From NCBI RefSeq assembly GCF_026343185.1, contig NZ_JAPEMA010000001.1, forward strand, positions 3,224,001-3,288,000: DNA of 64,000 nt, in the 5' to 3' direction. Made by a program: the position numbers and the translations under genes. Below the pieces are notes generated by a model, which saw only the letters and a list, made by a program, of their open reading frames with translations, was not told the DNA's origin and made no database searches. Positions within the stretch are counted from its first letter, which is position 1, and every line of letters begins with the position of its first letter. This DNA comes from Streptomyces sp. NBC_00091. GTDB taxonomy: Bacteria > Actinomycetota > Actinomycetes > Streptomycetales > Streptomycetaceae. Below, in pieces: positions 56,291 to 64,000 of the stretch.

Positions 56291-57250
56291 TCAGTACCGC
56301 AGTGACGCCGCCACCGGGAGGTGGTCGCTCGCGGTGGCCGGCAGGGTCCACGCCGAGAGCGGGGTCAGCCCGCCCCGGACCAGGATCTGGTCGATGCGGG
56401 CCACCGGGAACCGCGCCGGCCAGCTGAGACCGAACCCGGCGCCCGCCGACTCCTGGGCGGCGGTGAAACGTTCCATCACCGGGGCCAGCGCACCGTCCGC
56501 CGTGGTCCCGTTGAAGTCCCCGACCAGCAGGGTCCGCCCGCCCGGGCCGGCGCGCAGCTGCGCGTCGAGGTTGCGGGCGGCCTCGTTGCGGCGCTCCGTG
56601 GTGAAGCCGCCCGCGCCCAGCCGGACGGAGGGCAGGTGGGCCACGTACACCGTGACGGGCCCCTTCGGGGTCTCGGCGGTGGCGCGCAGCAGGAGCCGCC
56701 ACGGCACGATCGGCGTACCGCCCGGGTCGCGCAGCGGGAAGGTGCTCCACAGCCCGACCGTGCCCTGCACCACGTGGTACGGGTGGCTCGCGGCCAGCTC
56801 CCGCTCGTACGTGTCCAGCGCGGGCCGCGTCAGCTCCTCCAGGGCGATCAGCTGCGCGCCGGAGGCGGCGACGGCCCGGGCGGTGCCGGCCGGGTCGGGG
56901 TTGGCGTCGTCCACGTTGTGGGTGACGACGCTGAGGTCGGCCGGGCCGCCCCGGGCGCCGTCGGCCAGGGTGGTCCCGTAGAGCCAGGTCCAGGCGAGGG
57001 CGGGCAGCAGTACGGCCACCAGCGCGCGCCGGGAGCGGCGCAGGAGGGCGGCCGCCAGCAGCGCGGGCACCGCGAGGCCGGTCCAGGGGAGGAAGGTCTG
57101 CACGAGGCTGCCGAGGTTGCCGGTCGCCGGGCTGCTGGGGATCCAGGGGTGCAGCAGCATCAGCAGGGCGGTCAGGACGGCGAGCGCCGCGAGGACGTGC
57201 CCGCGAGCGGGGCGGGGGCGTGGGCGGGGGCGCGGACGGGGGCGCCTCAC
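56291..57250 (-). CDS. Membrane-anchored endonuclease/exonuclease/phosphatase-family protein
   Basis: 319 residues. A (Arg-Pro)n N-terminus leads into three TM helices (HVLAALAVLTALLMLLHPWI, LVQTFLPWTGLAVPALLAAALL, ALVAVLLPALAWTWLYGT) and an extracytoplasmic EEP domain: VVTHNVDDANPD, LIALEELTRPA, LLVGDFNGTTADGAL, SDHLPVAASL (catalytic His). Substrate may be a phosphodiester, sugar phosphate or nucleic acid. GTG 57250 is the first possible start after the TM-less antisense stretch. Convergent with the P450 gene, 6 bp between stops. Confidence 0.85.
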   Translation of the reverse strand: MRRPRPRPRPRPRPARGHVLAALAVLTALLMLLHPWIPSSPATGNLGSLVQTFLPWTGLAVPALLAAALLRRSRRALVAVLLPALAWTWLYGTTLADGARGGPADLSVVTHNVDDANPDPAGTARAVAASGAQLIALEELTRPALDTYERELAASHPYHVVQGTVGLWSTFPLRDPGGTPIVPWRLLLRATAETPKGPVTVYVAHLPSVRLGAGGFTTERRNEAARNLDAQLRAGPGGRTLLVGDFNGTTADGALAPVMERFTAAQESAGAGFGLSWPARFPVARIDQILVRGGLTPLSAWTLPATASDHLPVAASLRY

Positions 57251-57578
57251 GGCCTGCGCCCCGCCCGGCCGGGCCCGTTCGTCCCCGGGAGCGGGCGGCT
57301 GCGGAGCATCGCGTACGTGGTCATGCCCCTGGTGACGCGCCCGGCGGGCCGGAGGTTCTGCCGTCCCGGCCGGTGATACGGAGGCCGGGCCGCCGGTACC
57401 CGGGCTGCGGGGCCGCCCGTACGCCGGGTACGCCGGGCCGCCGGGCCGCCGGTACCCCGGCCGCCGGTGCGCCCGTACGCCGCCGCGCGCGCCGCCCGCA
57501 GGGCGGGTTTCGGTCATGGTCGGCCGGGATGTGGTGGAAGGGCGCCGTCCGGGGGCCGGGGCTGGGACACTGCGCCGG

Positions 57579-59645
57579 GTGGACTCGGTGAACAACAGCA
57601 TCTCCGGCGGCACCTTCAACGGCCCCGTCTTCATGGCCGGCGCCATCGCCCCGCGCGCGCCCCTCGTACCGCGCATGCTGCCCCACGGCCCCGACGGGTT
57701 CGTCGACCGCGAAACCCACCGCGCCCGGCTGGACGAGCTGCTCGCCACCCGGCACCAGCGCGCCACCCCGCTCCTCGTCCTGCTGCACGGCACACCCTGG
57801 GCCGGCAAGACCGGACTCGCCCTGCACTGGGCCCGCCGGCGCCAGGGGGAGTTCCCCGGCGGGGCGTTCTACGCCGAGATGAGCCCCGACGGGCTCGGCG
57901 CCACCCCCGAACCGGCGGCCGTACTCGAGTCGTTCATCGGCATGACCGGCGCCCCGCGCGCCGAACTCCCCGCCACCGAGGCGGAGCTCGCCGCCCGCTT
58001 CCGGGGGCTCACGGACGCCGAGCCCGTCCTGGTCGTCCTCGACGGGGTCGCCCGGGCGAGCGACGTGGCCCGGCTGCTGCCCGGACACCCCGCGAGCATG
58101 GTGGTGATGACCAGCCGCTTCCGCCTGGGCGCCTTCGCCCCGGACCGGCTCCCGGTGCGGATCGGCGTCGGGGAACTCCCCGAGGAGGCCTGCGCCGAAC
58201 TGTTCCGCGCCGTGGCCGGGGAGGAGGCCGACGCCTCCGCCGCCGCGTTCGGGACGGTCATCCGGGCCGCGGCGGGGCTGCCGCTCGTGGTGCGGATCGC
58301 CGCCGCGCAGGCCGCCGACCCGCTGTCCGGCGGGGTCGAGGGGCTGGCGGCGCGCGTCGCCGGGCAGCCGTCGGTCCTGGAGGTGATCGGGGTGTCCCTC
58401 GACCTGGCGTACGCGGCCCTCGACCCGGCCGCGCAGCGCGGCCTGCGGCTGCTGGGGGCGCATCCCGGGCCGGAGTTCGCCGACGCGTTCCTCGACGCCC
58501 TCGCCCCCGGCGCGCTGGCCGGGCTGTACGCGGCGGGGCTGCTGGAGCGGGCCGCGCCCGCGCGCTCGCGCCTCAACGGGGCGCTGCACGGGCACGCCCG
58601 GGTCCTGGGGGCCGCCGAGGAACGGGAGAACGAGCGGCTCGTCACCGACTGGTACCTGCGCCGCGCGGCGGCCGCCGAGCACACGCTCTCCGGGCGCTGG
58701 CACCACGGGCCGCTCTTCGCGGAACCCGAGGCGCTGAAGGCGGTGTTCGGGCAGGACAAGGCCGCCGCCGTCGCGGCCCTCGAGCCCGACCGGCACAACC
58801 TCGCCGCCGTCGCCCGCCGGTGCGCGGCCGCCGACCCCGCCGCGCTGTGCCAGCTCGCCGAGGCCGTGCACGGGCTGTTCTTCAGCCGCGGCCACCACAG
58901 CCTGTGGATCGACATCGTCCGCCCGGCCGTCGAGGCGGCCGGCCGCACCGGCGACGGACTCGCCCTGGCCCGCGCCCACTTCGAGCTGGCCTTCGCCCTC
59001 GCGGACCGGGGCTCGGCGGAGGACCTCGCCGAGGCCCGCGAACAGTACGACAAGGCCCGCGAGTGCGCCCGCCGCATCGGGCACGCCCGCACCGAGTCCT
59101 CCGCCCTGGAGGGGCTCGGGCAGCTCGCGGCCAGGTCCGGGGACCCGCTCGGCGCCCTCGAGCTGTACGGGCGGGCCCGAGCCGCCCTCGGCGATGTGGA
59201 ACACCCGCGCGGCCACGCCCTGCTGGAGTACCACCGGGGCAACGCGGCCAGTGCCGCCGGGCGCCACGAGGAGGCCGCCGCGCACCTGGGGGAGGCGCTG
59301 CGGCGGTTCCTGGCGCTGGAGCGCCCCGACACCGGCAACGCGGCCAAGACCCGGCTCCGCCTCGCCCGGGCCCACCTCGCGGCGGGCCGGCCCGAGGCGG
59401 CCGAAGGCCCGCTGGGGGAGGCCCTCTCCGCCCTCACGGAGCGGACCGTCGACCGGGCCGACGCCTTTCTCGTACGAGGCGACGTACGGCTCGCCCTGGG
59501 CGACGCGGCAGCCGCCCGGGCGGACTGGCGGTACGCCCTCGAGCGGTACACGGAGCTGGGCAGCGTCCGGGCGGAGGAGGCCCGCGTCCGGCTGGCCCGC
59601 GCCCCCCGCGGCCTACCCTCCGAGCCGGGTGAGCCGCAGCGCTGA
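57579..59645 (+). CDS. STAND/NB-ARC NTPase with N-terminal RHIM-like amyloid motif and TPR domain
   Basis: 688 residues. Residues 5-23 (NNSISGGTFNGPVFMAGAI) form a short motif of the RHIM-like bacterial amyloid-signalling type. Then come the NB-ARC core with Walker A GTPWAGKT (71-78), Walker B LVVLDGV (151-157), sensor region MVVMTSRFRLG and winged helix, and a C-terminal TPR array (LALARAHFELAFALADRG..., TESSALEGLGQLAARSGDPLGALELYGRA). Its counterpart motif ends the small protein at 61366. GTG 57579 is tentative; ATG 57516 adds 21 residues. The 3' end overlaps the convergent gene by 33 bp. Confidence 0.88.
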   Translation: MDSVNNSISGGTFNGPVFMAGAIAPRAPLVPRMLPHGPDGFVDRETHRARLDELLATRHQRATPLLVLLHGTPWAGKTGLALHWARRRQGEFPGGAFYAEMSPDGLGATPEPAAVLESFIGMTGAPRAELPATEAELAARFRGLTDAEPVLVVLDGVARASDVARLLPGHPASMVVMTSRFRLGAFAPDRLPVRIGVGELPEEACAELFRAVAGEEADASAAAFGTVIRAAAGLPLVVRIAAAQAADPLSGGVEGLAARVAGQPSVLEVIGVSLDLAYAALDPAAQRGLRLLGAHPGPEFADAFLDALAPGALAGLYAAGLLERAAPARSRLNGALHGHARVLGAAEERENERLVTDWYLRRAAAAEHTLSGRWHHGPLFAEPEALKAVFGQDKAAAVAALEPDRHNLAAVARRCAAADPAALCQLAEAVHGLFFSRGHHSLWIDIVRPAVEAAGRTGDGLALARAHFELAFALADRGSAEDLAEAREQYDKARECARRIGHARTESSALEGLGQLAARSGDPLGALELYGRARAALGDVEHPRGHALLEYHRGNAASAAGRHEEAAAHLGEALRRFLALERPDTGNAAKTRLRLARAHLAAGRPEAAEGPLGEALSALTERTVDRADAFLVRGDVRLALGDAAAARADWRYALERYTELGSVRAEEARVRLARAPRGLPSEPGEPQR

Positions 59646-61281
59646 CACGGCGTCCCCGACCCGCAGGGCCACCTCGCCCCGCGGGTCGGCGTCCGCGCCC
59701 AGCAGGGCCAGCAGCACCGAGCCGGCCAGCGCGGGGTCGTCCGTACCCGAGGCGGCGAACTCCCGCCCGTCCCGCAGCACCAGCCGGCCCCCCGGCCCCG
59801 CCACCAGCGCGCACCCCGGATAGCGGGCCAGCAGCTCCGCCGGGTCCGCCCCCGCCCGGGCCAGCAGCACGTCCGCCCGCCCCCGCCACCGCGGGTCGGG
59901 TTCCGCCGCGTCGGCCACGGCGTGCGGGTCGGGCCCCAGGTGGGCGGTGCCGTGCCCCTGCGGCTCGGCGGGGTAGCGGCGCAGCCGGACCTCCCGGCCG
60001 GCGACGGCGGCGTCCACGTACAGCGGCGGCCCCGCCGGGCCGCGGCCGGCGCCCGGCCCGGGCGGCACCGCGACCGGCCGCGGGACGCAGTCGGACGGCG
60101 GCTCGGGCAGCCCCAGCCGCCGGTAGCACAGGGCGCGCAGCAGGGCCGCCGACCGCCCGGGGCGCGAGGTCACCCGCTCTGCCGCCCCGGGCACCGCCAC
60201 GGCGCGGGCGAGCTGCCCGGCCAGCGGGGCGAAGGGGTCCAGCCGGGGCAGCCGCCCGCCGAGCCAGGCCATGGCCGAGCCGGGGGCGACGGTGTCCTCG
60301 CCGAAGCCGGCCAGCAGCCCGGGCAGGCCGCGCGCGGCGGCGTACAGGGAGAGCGAGCCGTGGTCCCCGATGTAGGCGTCGGCGGCGCACAGCGCGGCCT
60401 TCCAGGTGTCCCCGGCGGGCGGCGGCAGCAGCAGCCCGGCACGCAGACAGGGCTCCAGCCAGGTACGGATCTGCCAGCCGCCGTGGCCGTACCAGGCGTT
60501 GGGGTGAATGGCGGCCAGCACCCGGAATTCGTCGTACGGCAATTCGGCGAGGGCGCGCCGCACCACGTCGAAAGAGGAACCCAGGACGGAATCGGGGCCC
60601 CAAGTGGAGGTGATCAGGAGGAGTTTCTGTCCGGGCCGGATTCCGAGGGCCGCGCGGTATTCCGCGCGGAAGGGCGCGGAGGCCGCCAGCTGGTCCGCGC
60701 AGGGGTCGCCCAGGACGTGCGCGTACGGGGAGGCCTCGGGGCAGTCACGGTCCAGGCGGGCCAGCTGCTCCTCGTGCGAGAGGACGATGGCGTCGGGCAC
60801 GACCCGGCCCTCGTGCAGCAGCCACTCGGCGGACAGCCCGAAGGCCCCGCCCCCGCCCGCAGCCCCTGCCCCTGCCCCTGCCCCGGATTCCGGATTCCGG
60901 ATTCCGGATTCCGGATTCCGGATTCCGGCTGAGTTTTTTATTGTATCCGGCGCCGTGCGGGGTGCCAATGAGCGGTGCGGAAATGTCCTCCAGGTTTCCG
61001 CCCCTGCTGGTGCTCACCGCGAGGTCGAACTCCTCGGAAAGCGCCTGTTCCCACGGAATGAGGAAGAGCCCGCGCTCGGAGGCGAATTCGGCGATCCCGT
61101 CCTCGAAGGCGGAGGACCCGGTGCAGGTGAACACCACCCGGACCCGGGGGTCGCCCTCGAAGGCGGCGAGCACGTCCAGCAGCCGGGTCGCGGAGGTGAC
61201 GTTGTGGATGACGCCGAGCACCGTGCGCTCGGCCCGCACCGTGAGCCACCGCCGTGCCGGGAGCCCCCGCACCGCCCGCAT
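59613..61281 (-). pseudogene. Glycosyltransferase-like gene split by a 7-bp repeat tract (phase-variable or broken)
   Basis: Two adjoining frames form one protein. Part 1 (61281 down to about 60925) has RTVLGVIHNVTSATRLLDVL and TSRGGNLEDISAPLIGTPHGAGYNKKLS. Part 2 (about 60885 down to 59613) has AFGLSAEWLLHEGRVVPDAIVLSHEEQL, LLLITSTWGPDSVLG and IGDHGSLSLYAAARGLPGLL, all GT-B/CDP-glycerol-transferase-like. They meet in six CCGGATT repeats. Total length is 1669 bp; removing one 7-bp unit gives 1662 bp and a 553-residue product. ATG 61281 follows GGGAGG. Confidence 0.8.
60883..60928. repeat. Heptanucleotide tract (CCGGATT)6 plus CCGG
   Basis: Six exact CCGGATT units at 60883-60924 and a partial unit. 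Because 7 is not a multiple of 3, each unit gained or lost shifts the reading frame of the minus-strand glycosyltransferase-like gene. A (CCCCTG)3 run lies just beside it (60864-60881). Confidence 0.95.
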
Positions 61282-61365
61282 CCGGCCTCCCGCCACTGCC
61301 CGTATCCCGTGCCCGTATGGCCGATCGGCCCACGCCGCCGTCAGCCTACGGTTAGCGTGGGCGCC

Positions 61366-61815
61366 ATGGATGTCGCGGCACTGGTGACGGCGGGTGCGAC
61401 CACGGTGGTGGGTCTCATGGCCTCCGACGCGTGGAAGTACGCGAGCGGGCGCTTCGCCCGCCTCCTCGGCCGGGGCGAGGACGACCCCGGGCAGGAGGAG
61501 GCGCTCACGCGCGAACTGCGCGCCTCCCGCGCCGAACTGCTCCTGGCCCGCGCCGACGGGGACGAGGTGGCCGCGGACCGGGTCGAGGAGGCCTGGCGGG
61601 ACCGGCTGCGCGAGGTGCTCCGGCAGGACGAGGCGGCCGCGCGGGAACTCGCGCAGCTGCTGGACGAGGTGAACCCGGGCTGGCGCGAGCCCGCGGCCCC
61701 CACCGTCAGCAACACCATCAGCGGCGGCACCTTCAACGCGCAGGTCTACCAGGGCCGGGACTTCGGCAGCATCACCCTGGACATGACACGCCTGCCCCCG
61801 CCCAACGACCACTGA
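61366..61815 (+). CDS. Putative amyloid-motif effector partner of the STAND NTPase
   Basis: 149 residues. Residues 1-36 are a hydrophobic/amphipathic helix (VAALVTAGATTVVGLMASDAW) followed by KYASGRFARLLG; 45-103 are charged helices (EEALTRELRASRAELLLARA...). The C-terminus (115-133) carries SNTISGGTFNAQVYQGRDF, sharing N-x-ISGGTFN-x-x-V with residues 6-17 of the STAND protein. This fits a membrane-acting cell-death effector of the Bell/HeLo kind, seeded by its NLR partner. TAGCGT (61353-61358) just upstream suggests a leaderless start at ATG 61366. Toxicity is not shown by sequence. Confidence 0.75.
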   Translation: MDVAALVTAGATTVVGLMASDAWKYASGRFARLLGRGEDDPGQEEALTRELRASRAELLLARADGDEVAADRVEEAWRDRLREVLRQDEAAARELAQLLDEVNPGWREPAAPTVSNTISGGTFNAQVYQGRDFGSITLDMTRLPPPNDH

Positions 61816-61823
61816 CGACCGGT

Positions 61824-62468
61824 TCACCTCCGCCAGAACAGGTGGTGCGCCACCCCGCTCGGGCTCGGCACGACCTCCAGGTGGTACCGGTCGAGCAGCT
61901 CGTCGGGCGACTCCCAGAGCCGGGACCCGGATCCGAGCCGCAGCGGCGACACCGCCACGTGCAGGGTGTCGACGAGGCCGGCGTCGAGGAACTCCCGGAT
62001 GGTGGTGGCCCCGCCGCCGAGCCGGACGTCCTTGCCCTGCGCCGCGTCCCGCGCCAGTGCGAGGACCGCGGCCGGGTCGCCGTCGACGAAGTGGAACGTG
62101 GTGTCGGACAGGGTGAACGACGGACGCCCGTGGTGGGTCATGACGAACACCGGGGTGTGGAACGGCGGCTCGTCCCCCCACCAGCCGCGCCAGTCGTGGT
62201 CGAGCCAGGGCCCGCGCTGGGGCCCGAACTTGTTGCGGCCCATGATCTCGGCGCCGATGTTGCGCGCGAAGTCCCGTGTGAAGTAGTCGTCGAGGCCGCG
62301 GCTCCCCCCGGGGTCGGTGCGCATGGGCCAGCTCGCCGTGGCGCCGGCCCAGGCGAACATCTCCCCCGGGTCGGCGTCACCGAACGGCCTCTCCAGGCTC
62401 TGGTGCTCACCGGCACCGAACCCGTCGCTCGAGACGTTGAAGTTCATGACTCTCAGCAGCTGTTCCAC
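61824..62468 (-). CDS. Dihydrofolate-reductase-like protein (RibD C-terminal family)
   Basis: 214 residues. VMNFNVSSDGFGAGEHQSLERPFGD at the N-terminus, NKFGPQRGPW and FVDGDPAAVLALARDAAQGKDVRLGGGATTIREFLDAGLVDTLHVAVSPLRLGSGSRLW give the NADPH-binding RibD/DHFR-like fold. The true substrate of these small paralogues is unknown. ATG 62468. Convergent with the effector gene (8 bp between stops). Confidence 0.85.
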   Translation of the reverse strand: MEQLLRVMNFNVSSDGFGAGEHQSLERPFGDADPGEMFAWAGATASWPMRTDPGGSRGLDDYFTRDFARNIGAEIMGRNKFGPQRGPWLDHDWRGWWGDEPPFHTPVFVMTHHGRPSFTLSDTTFHFVDGDPAAVLALARDAAQGKDVRLGGGATTIREFLDAGLVDTLHVAVSPLRLGSGSRLWESPDELLDRYHLEVVPSPSGVAHHLFWRR

Positions 62469-62606
62469 GCGTTCCTCCTGCGGGTGTCGACAACGATGAG
62501 ACTCCCCGGGCCGGGCAGACTCATCGGTGCCGCGCCAGGCGGTCCGGCGAAACCTCGCCGGACCGGGGCAGCGGCGCCCGTCGGACCCCCATCGGGGTGT
62601 GAGAGG

Positions 62607-63884
62607 TCAGGGCCGGGTCACGCGCACCTGGTACTTGCCGCCCGGCAGCTCGCCCAGCACGGAGATGCCGATGCCCGCCTTCTCGTCGGTGAAGGTCTCG
62701 CCCGGCCGGAACGGCGCGTCCGACAGCTCCGCGTGCACATTGGGCCGCCGCGTGCAGCCGCCGCTCCCGCTCGCGCTGTCCGAGACGGTGACCGGCCCGC
62801 GCCCGGTGTCCACGTCCGAGTCGACCTTGTAGATGAGCACCCCGGGTTTGCAGACGGCCTCGTCGTTCCCGGCCCGGGTGCGGACCTCCACCGCGTAGCC
62901 GGCGCTCTCCGAGAGGGGGACGAAGGCCAGCTTCGTGCCGCCCTCCACGGCCAGCGGGGTCAGGAGGTGGTCGCTGGTCCCGGAGGTGGAGGCGCAGCTG
63001 ACCTGGCTGCCGTCGAGCCAGCCCAGCTTCCACTTGTGCCAGCCGAGGAGGTCGTTGTTGGCACCCCAGTCCTCGCTCATGATGTCCCAGTGCCCGACCG
63101 TGCCGCCGCCGTCGGCGGTGTACAGGTCGGGCAGCCCGAAGACGTGCCCGTTCTCGTGCGGGAGGACCCGGTAGCCGGTCTCCCGGTAGGAGCCGGAGCC
63201 GTCGTCCTGCCGGCTGTAGACGAAGGACGTGTTCGCGAGCGGCACCCCGTCGGCCATCGGCGCCTCTCCGTTGCCGGAGAAGGTGACCGACAGGACGGTG
63301 TCCAGTGCGGACGGTCCCGCGTTCGGGGTGACCAGGATGTTGATCAGGTCGTACCGGCTGAAGTCCACCTCGGAGTCGGCGGCCTTCGCGATGTGCTCGA
63401 CGAGCTGCCGGTAGCCCGGCTCGTAGGCGGAGCCGCGCTCGATCCCGTACGCCGCGAAGGGCATCGGCATCCGCAGCCAGTTCCGTACGGGTGACTCGGC
63501 GCGGTAGGCGAGGCGTCCGTAGGAGCTGGTGCGGAACCAGTCGGAGGTCTGGGGGAAGAACTCCGCCAGCCGGTCCATGGCCGTGCCCTCGCCCTTGGCG
63601 TCGGGGAAGTCGATCATCAGGTTCAGCGCGCGGACCTCGCCGGTGGAGCGTGAGTACCCGGGCGGGGTGGGCAGGCCCTCCGACATCTGGACGCCCATGG
63701 TCCCGGTGATCCGGCACGGAGCCAGCACCGACTCGGCGCTGGTGGCCACGGGCCCGGAGGCCGAGTGGCCGCGGCCGGATATCCCGCCGCTGGCGGTGGC
63801 GGTGACGCCCAGGGCCAGTGCGGTGAGGCCGATGAACGCGCTGGTGCGGCAGGGTCTGCGTATCCGGTGGCGGGTCTGCGGCAT
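62607..63884 (-). CDS. Secreted M6-family metalloprotease
   Basis: 425 residues with a Sec signal (RTSAFIGLTALALGVTATASGGISG). The zinc site is RVLPHENGHVFGLPDLY (HExxH with downstream Asp), followed by GHWDIMSEDWGANNDLLGWHKWKLGWL, the M6 (immune inhibitor A-like) Met-turn region. A C-terminal beta domain with several Cys ends at KYQVRVTRP. ATG 63884 is preferred to GTG 63944, whose Shine-Dalgarno abuts the codon. It digests extracellular proteins in relatives. Confidence 0.88.
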   Translation of the reverse strand: MPQTRHRIRRPCRTSAFIGLTALALGVTATASGGISGRGHSASGPVATSAESVLAPCRITGTMGVQMSEGLPTPPGYSRSTGEVRALNLMIDFPDAKGEGTAMDRLAEFFPQTSDWFRTSSYGRLAYRAESPVRNWLRMPMPFAAYGIERGSAYEPGYRQLVEHIAKAADSEVDFSRYDLINILVTPNAGPSALDTVLSVTFSGNGEAPMADGVPLANTSFVYSRQDDGSGSYRETGYRVLPHENGHVFGLPDLYTADGGGTVGHWDIMSEDWGANNDLLGWHKWKLGWLDGSQVSCASTSGTSDHLLTPLAVEGGTKLAFVPLSESAGYAVEVRTRAGNDEAVCKPGVLIYKVDSDVDTGRGPVTVSDSASGSGGCTRRPNVHAELSDAPFRPGETFTDEKAGIGISVLGELPGGKYQVRVTRP

Positions 63885-63944
63885 GGAGATCGCCTTCGGG
63901 TCCGCGGCAGCCGGCCGGGTCCGGACTGCTCTCTGTGCGCTCAC

Positions 63945-64000
63945 CCTCCGACGGTTGCGACACGCCCGCGCGTCGAAAGCGTCCGAATGTGACCCAACCG
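63945..64000. other. Right edge of window, nothing identified
   Basis: Upstream flank of the M6 protease gene; contains GGAGGG-type sequence only. Confidence 0.5.

Noticed and set aside
60925..60940. The A6C run on the minus strand (AAT AAA AAA CTC) as a programmed -1 frameshift site in the glycosyltransferase-like gene
   Set aside because: The codon phase is wrong for X-XXY-YYZ slippage, and a -1 shift would not reach the downstream frame; a +1 change, or loss of one 7-bp unit, is needed.
55070..63884. A secondary-metabolite cluster around the P450
   Set aside because: No core synthase, carrier protein or tailoring set; neighbours are a phosphatase-type membrane protein, the STAND locus and a protease.

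Overview
This is a GC-rich actinobacterial chromosome segment, almost certainly Streptomyces. Codons end overwhelmingly in G or C. Many genes start with GTG or TTG, or overlap as ATGA/GTGA. Several families are typical of the genus: WhiJ-like XRE/DUF397 pairs, DUF6879, GPP34, class F sortase, and the futalosine menaquinone pathway in the order known from S. coelicolor SCO4490-SCO4494. No prophage, CRISPR array or large biosynthetic cluster is visible.

Layout. 1-3.9 kb: system II cytochrome c maturation genes (TlpA/ResA end, ccdA, resB, resC). 3.9-5.4 kb: AHSA1-type protein, then a divergent MarR/cupin pair separated by two near-identical palindromes. 5.4-12 kb: late futalosine menaquinone genes (UbiD-like mqnL, an unknown gene, UbiA-like mqnP, UbiX-like mqnM, an Lrp regulator, mqnE) with a rhomboid protease on the other strand. 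12-16.2 kb: GNAT, DUF4229, a DAACS symporter behind a cysteine-rich leader peptide, and a creatininase-family enzyme. 16.2-23.7 kb: Ser/Thr kinase fused to a seven-bladed WD40 propeller, an XRE/DUF6879 operon, small unknowns, a wHTH/zinc-ribbon protein and two secreted proteins. 24.1-25.6 kb: a complete IS4-family insertion sequence with 21-bp ends and a 10-bp target duplication. 25.6-32.9 kb: a 14-residue tandem-repeat protein, TetR/DUF4345, a methyltransferase, DUF6454, DUF4173 and an LppU-like protein. 33-43.1 kb: two AMP-forming acyl-CoA ligases, two exported hydrolases, a Tat-type repeat protein, an AraC regulator and a PLP aminotransferase. 43.2-45.1 kb: a solitary TnpB-like RNA-guided nuclease gene. 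45.4-56.3 kb: WhiJ-like XRE/DUF397, GPP34, a D,D-carboxypeptidase with a long repetitive cytoplasmic region, a large membrane protein, sortase F, tRNA-Arg(CCT) and a P450. 56.3-64 kb: an exo/endonuclease/phosphatase membrane protein, the STAND/amyloid-motif locus, a RibD-type reductase and an M6 metalloprotease.

Most notable. (i) A STAND NTPase (57.6-59.6 kb) begins with an ISGGTFN-type motif that recurs at the C-terminus of a small helical protein 1.7 kb away (61.4-61.8 kb). This is the signature of NLR-to-effector amyloid signalling with RHIM-like motifs. (ii) The gene between them, a glycosyltransferase-like gene, is split by a run of six 7-bp repeats (CCGGATT). Loss of one unit would restore a 553-residue frame, so it looks phase-variable. 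(iii) A short peptide with four consecutive Cys codons precedes the DAACS symporter, which points to cystine transport under cysteine-dependent attenuation. (iv) The TnpB gene has all three RuvC acids, no TnpA, two hairpins at its 3' end, and sits 39 bp upstream of an aminotransferase. (v) Promoter-overlapping palindromes are visible at the MarR, Lrp and TetR loci and ahead of the Cys leader.

The calls rest on reading the sequence and on recalled family motifs. No database search or structure prediction was run.
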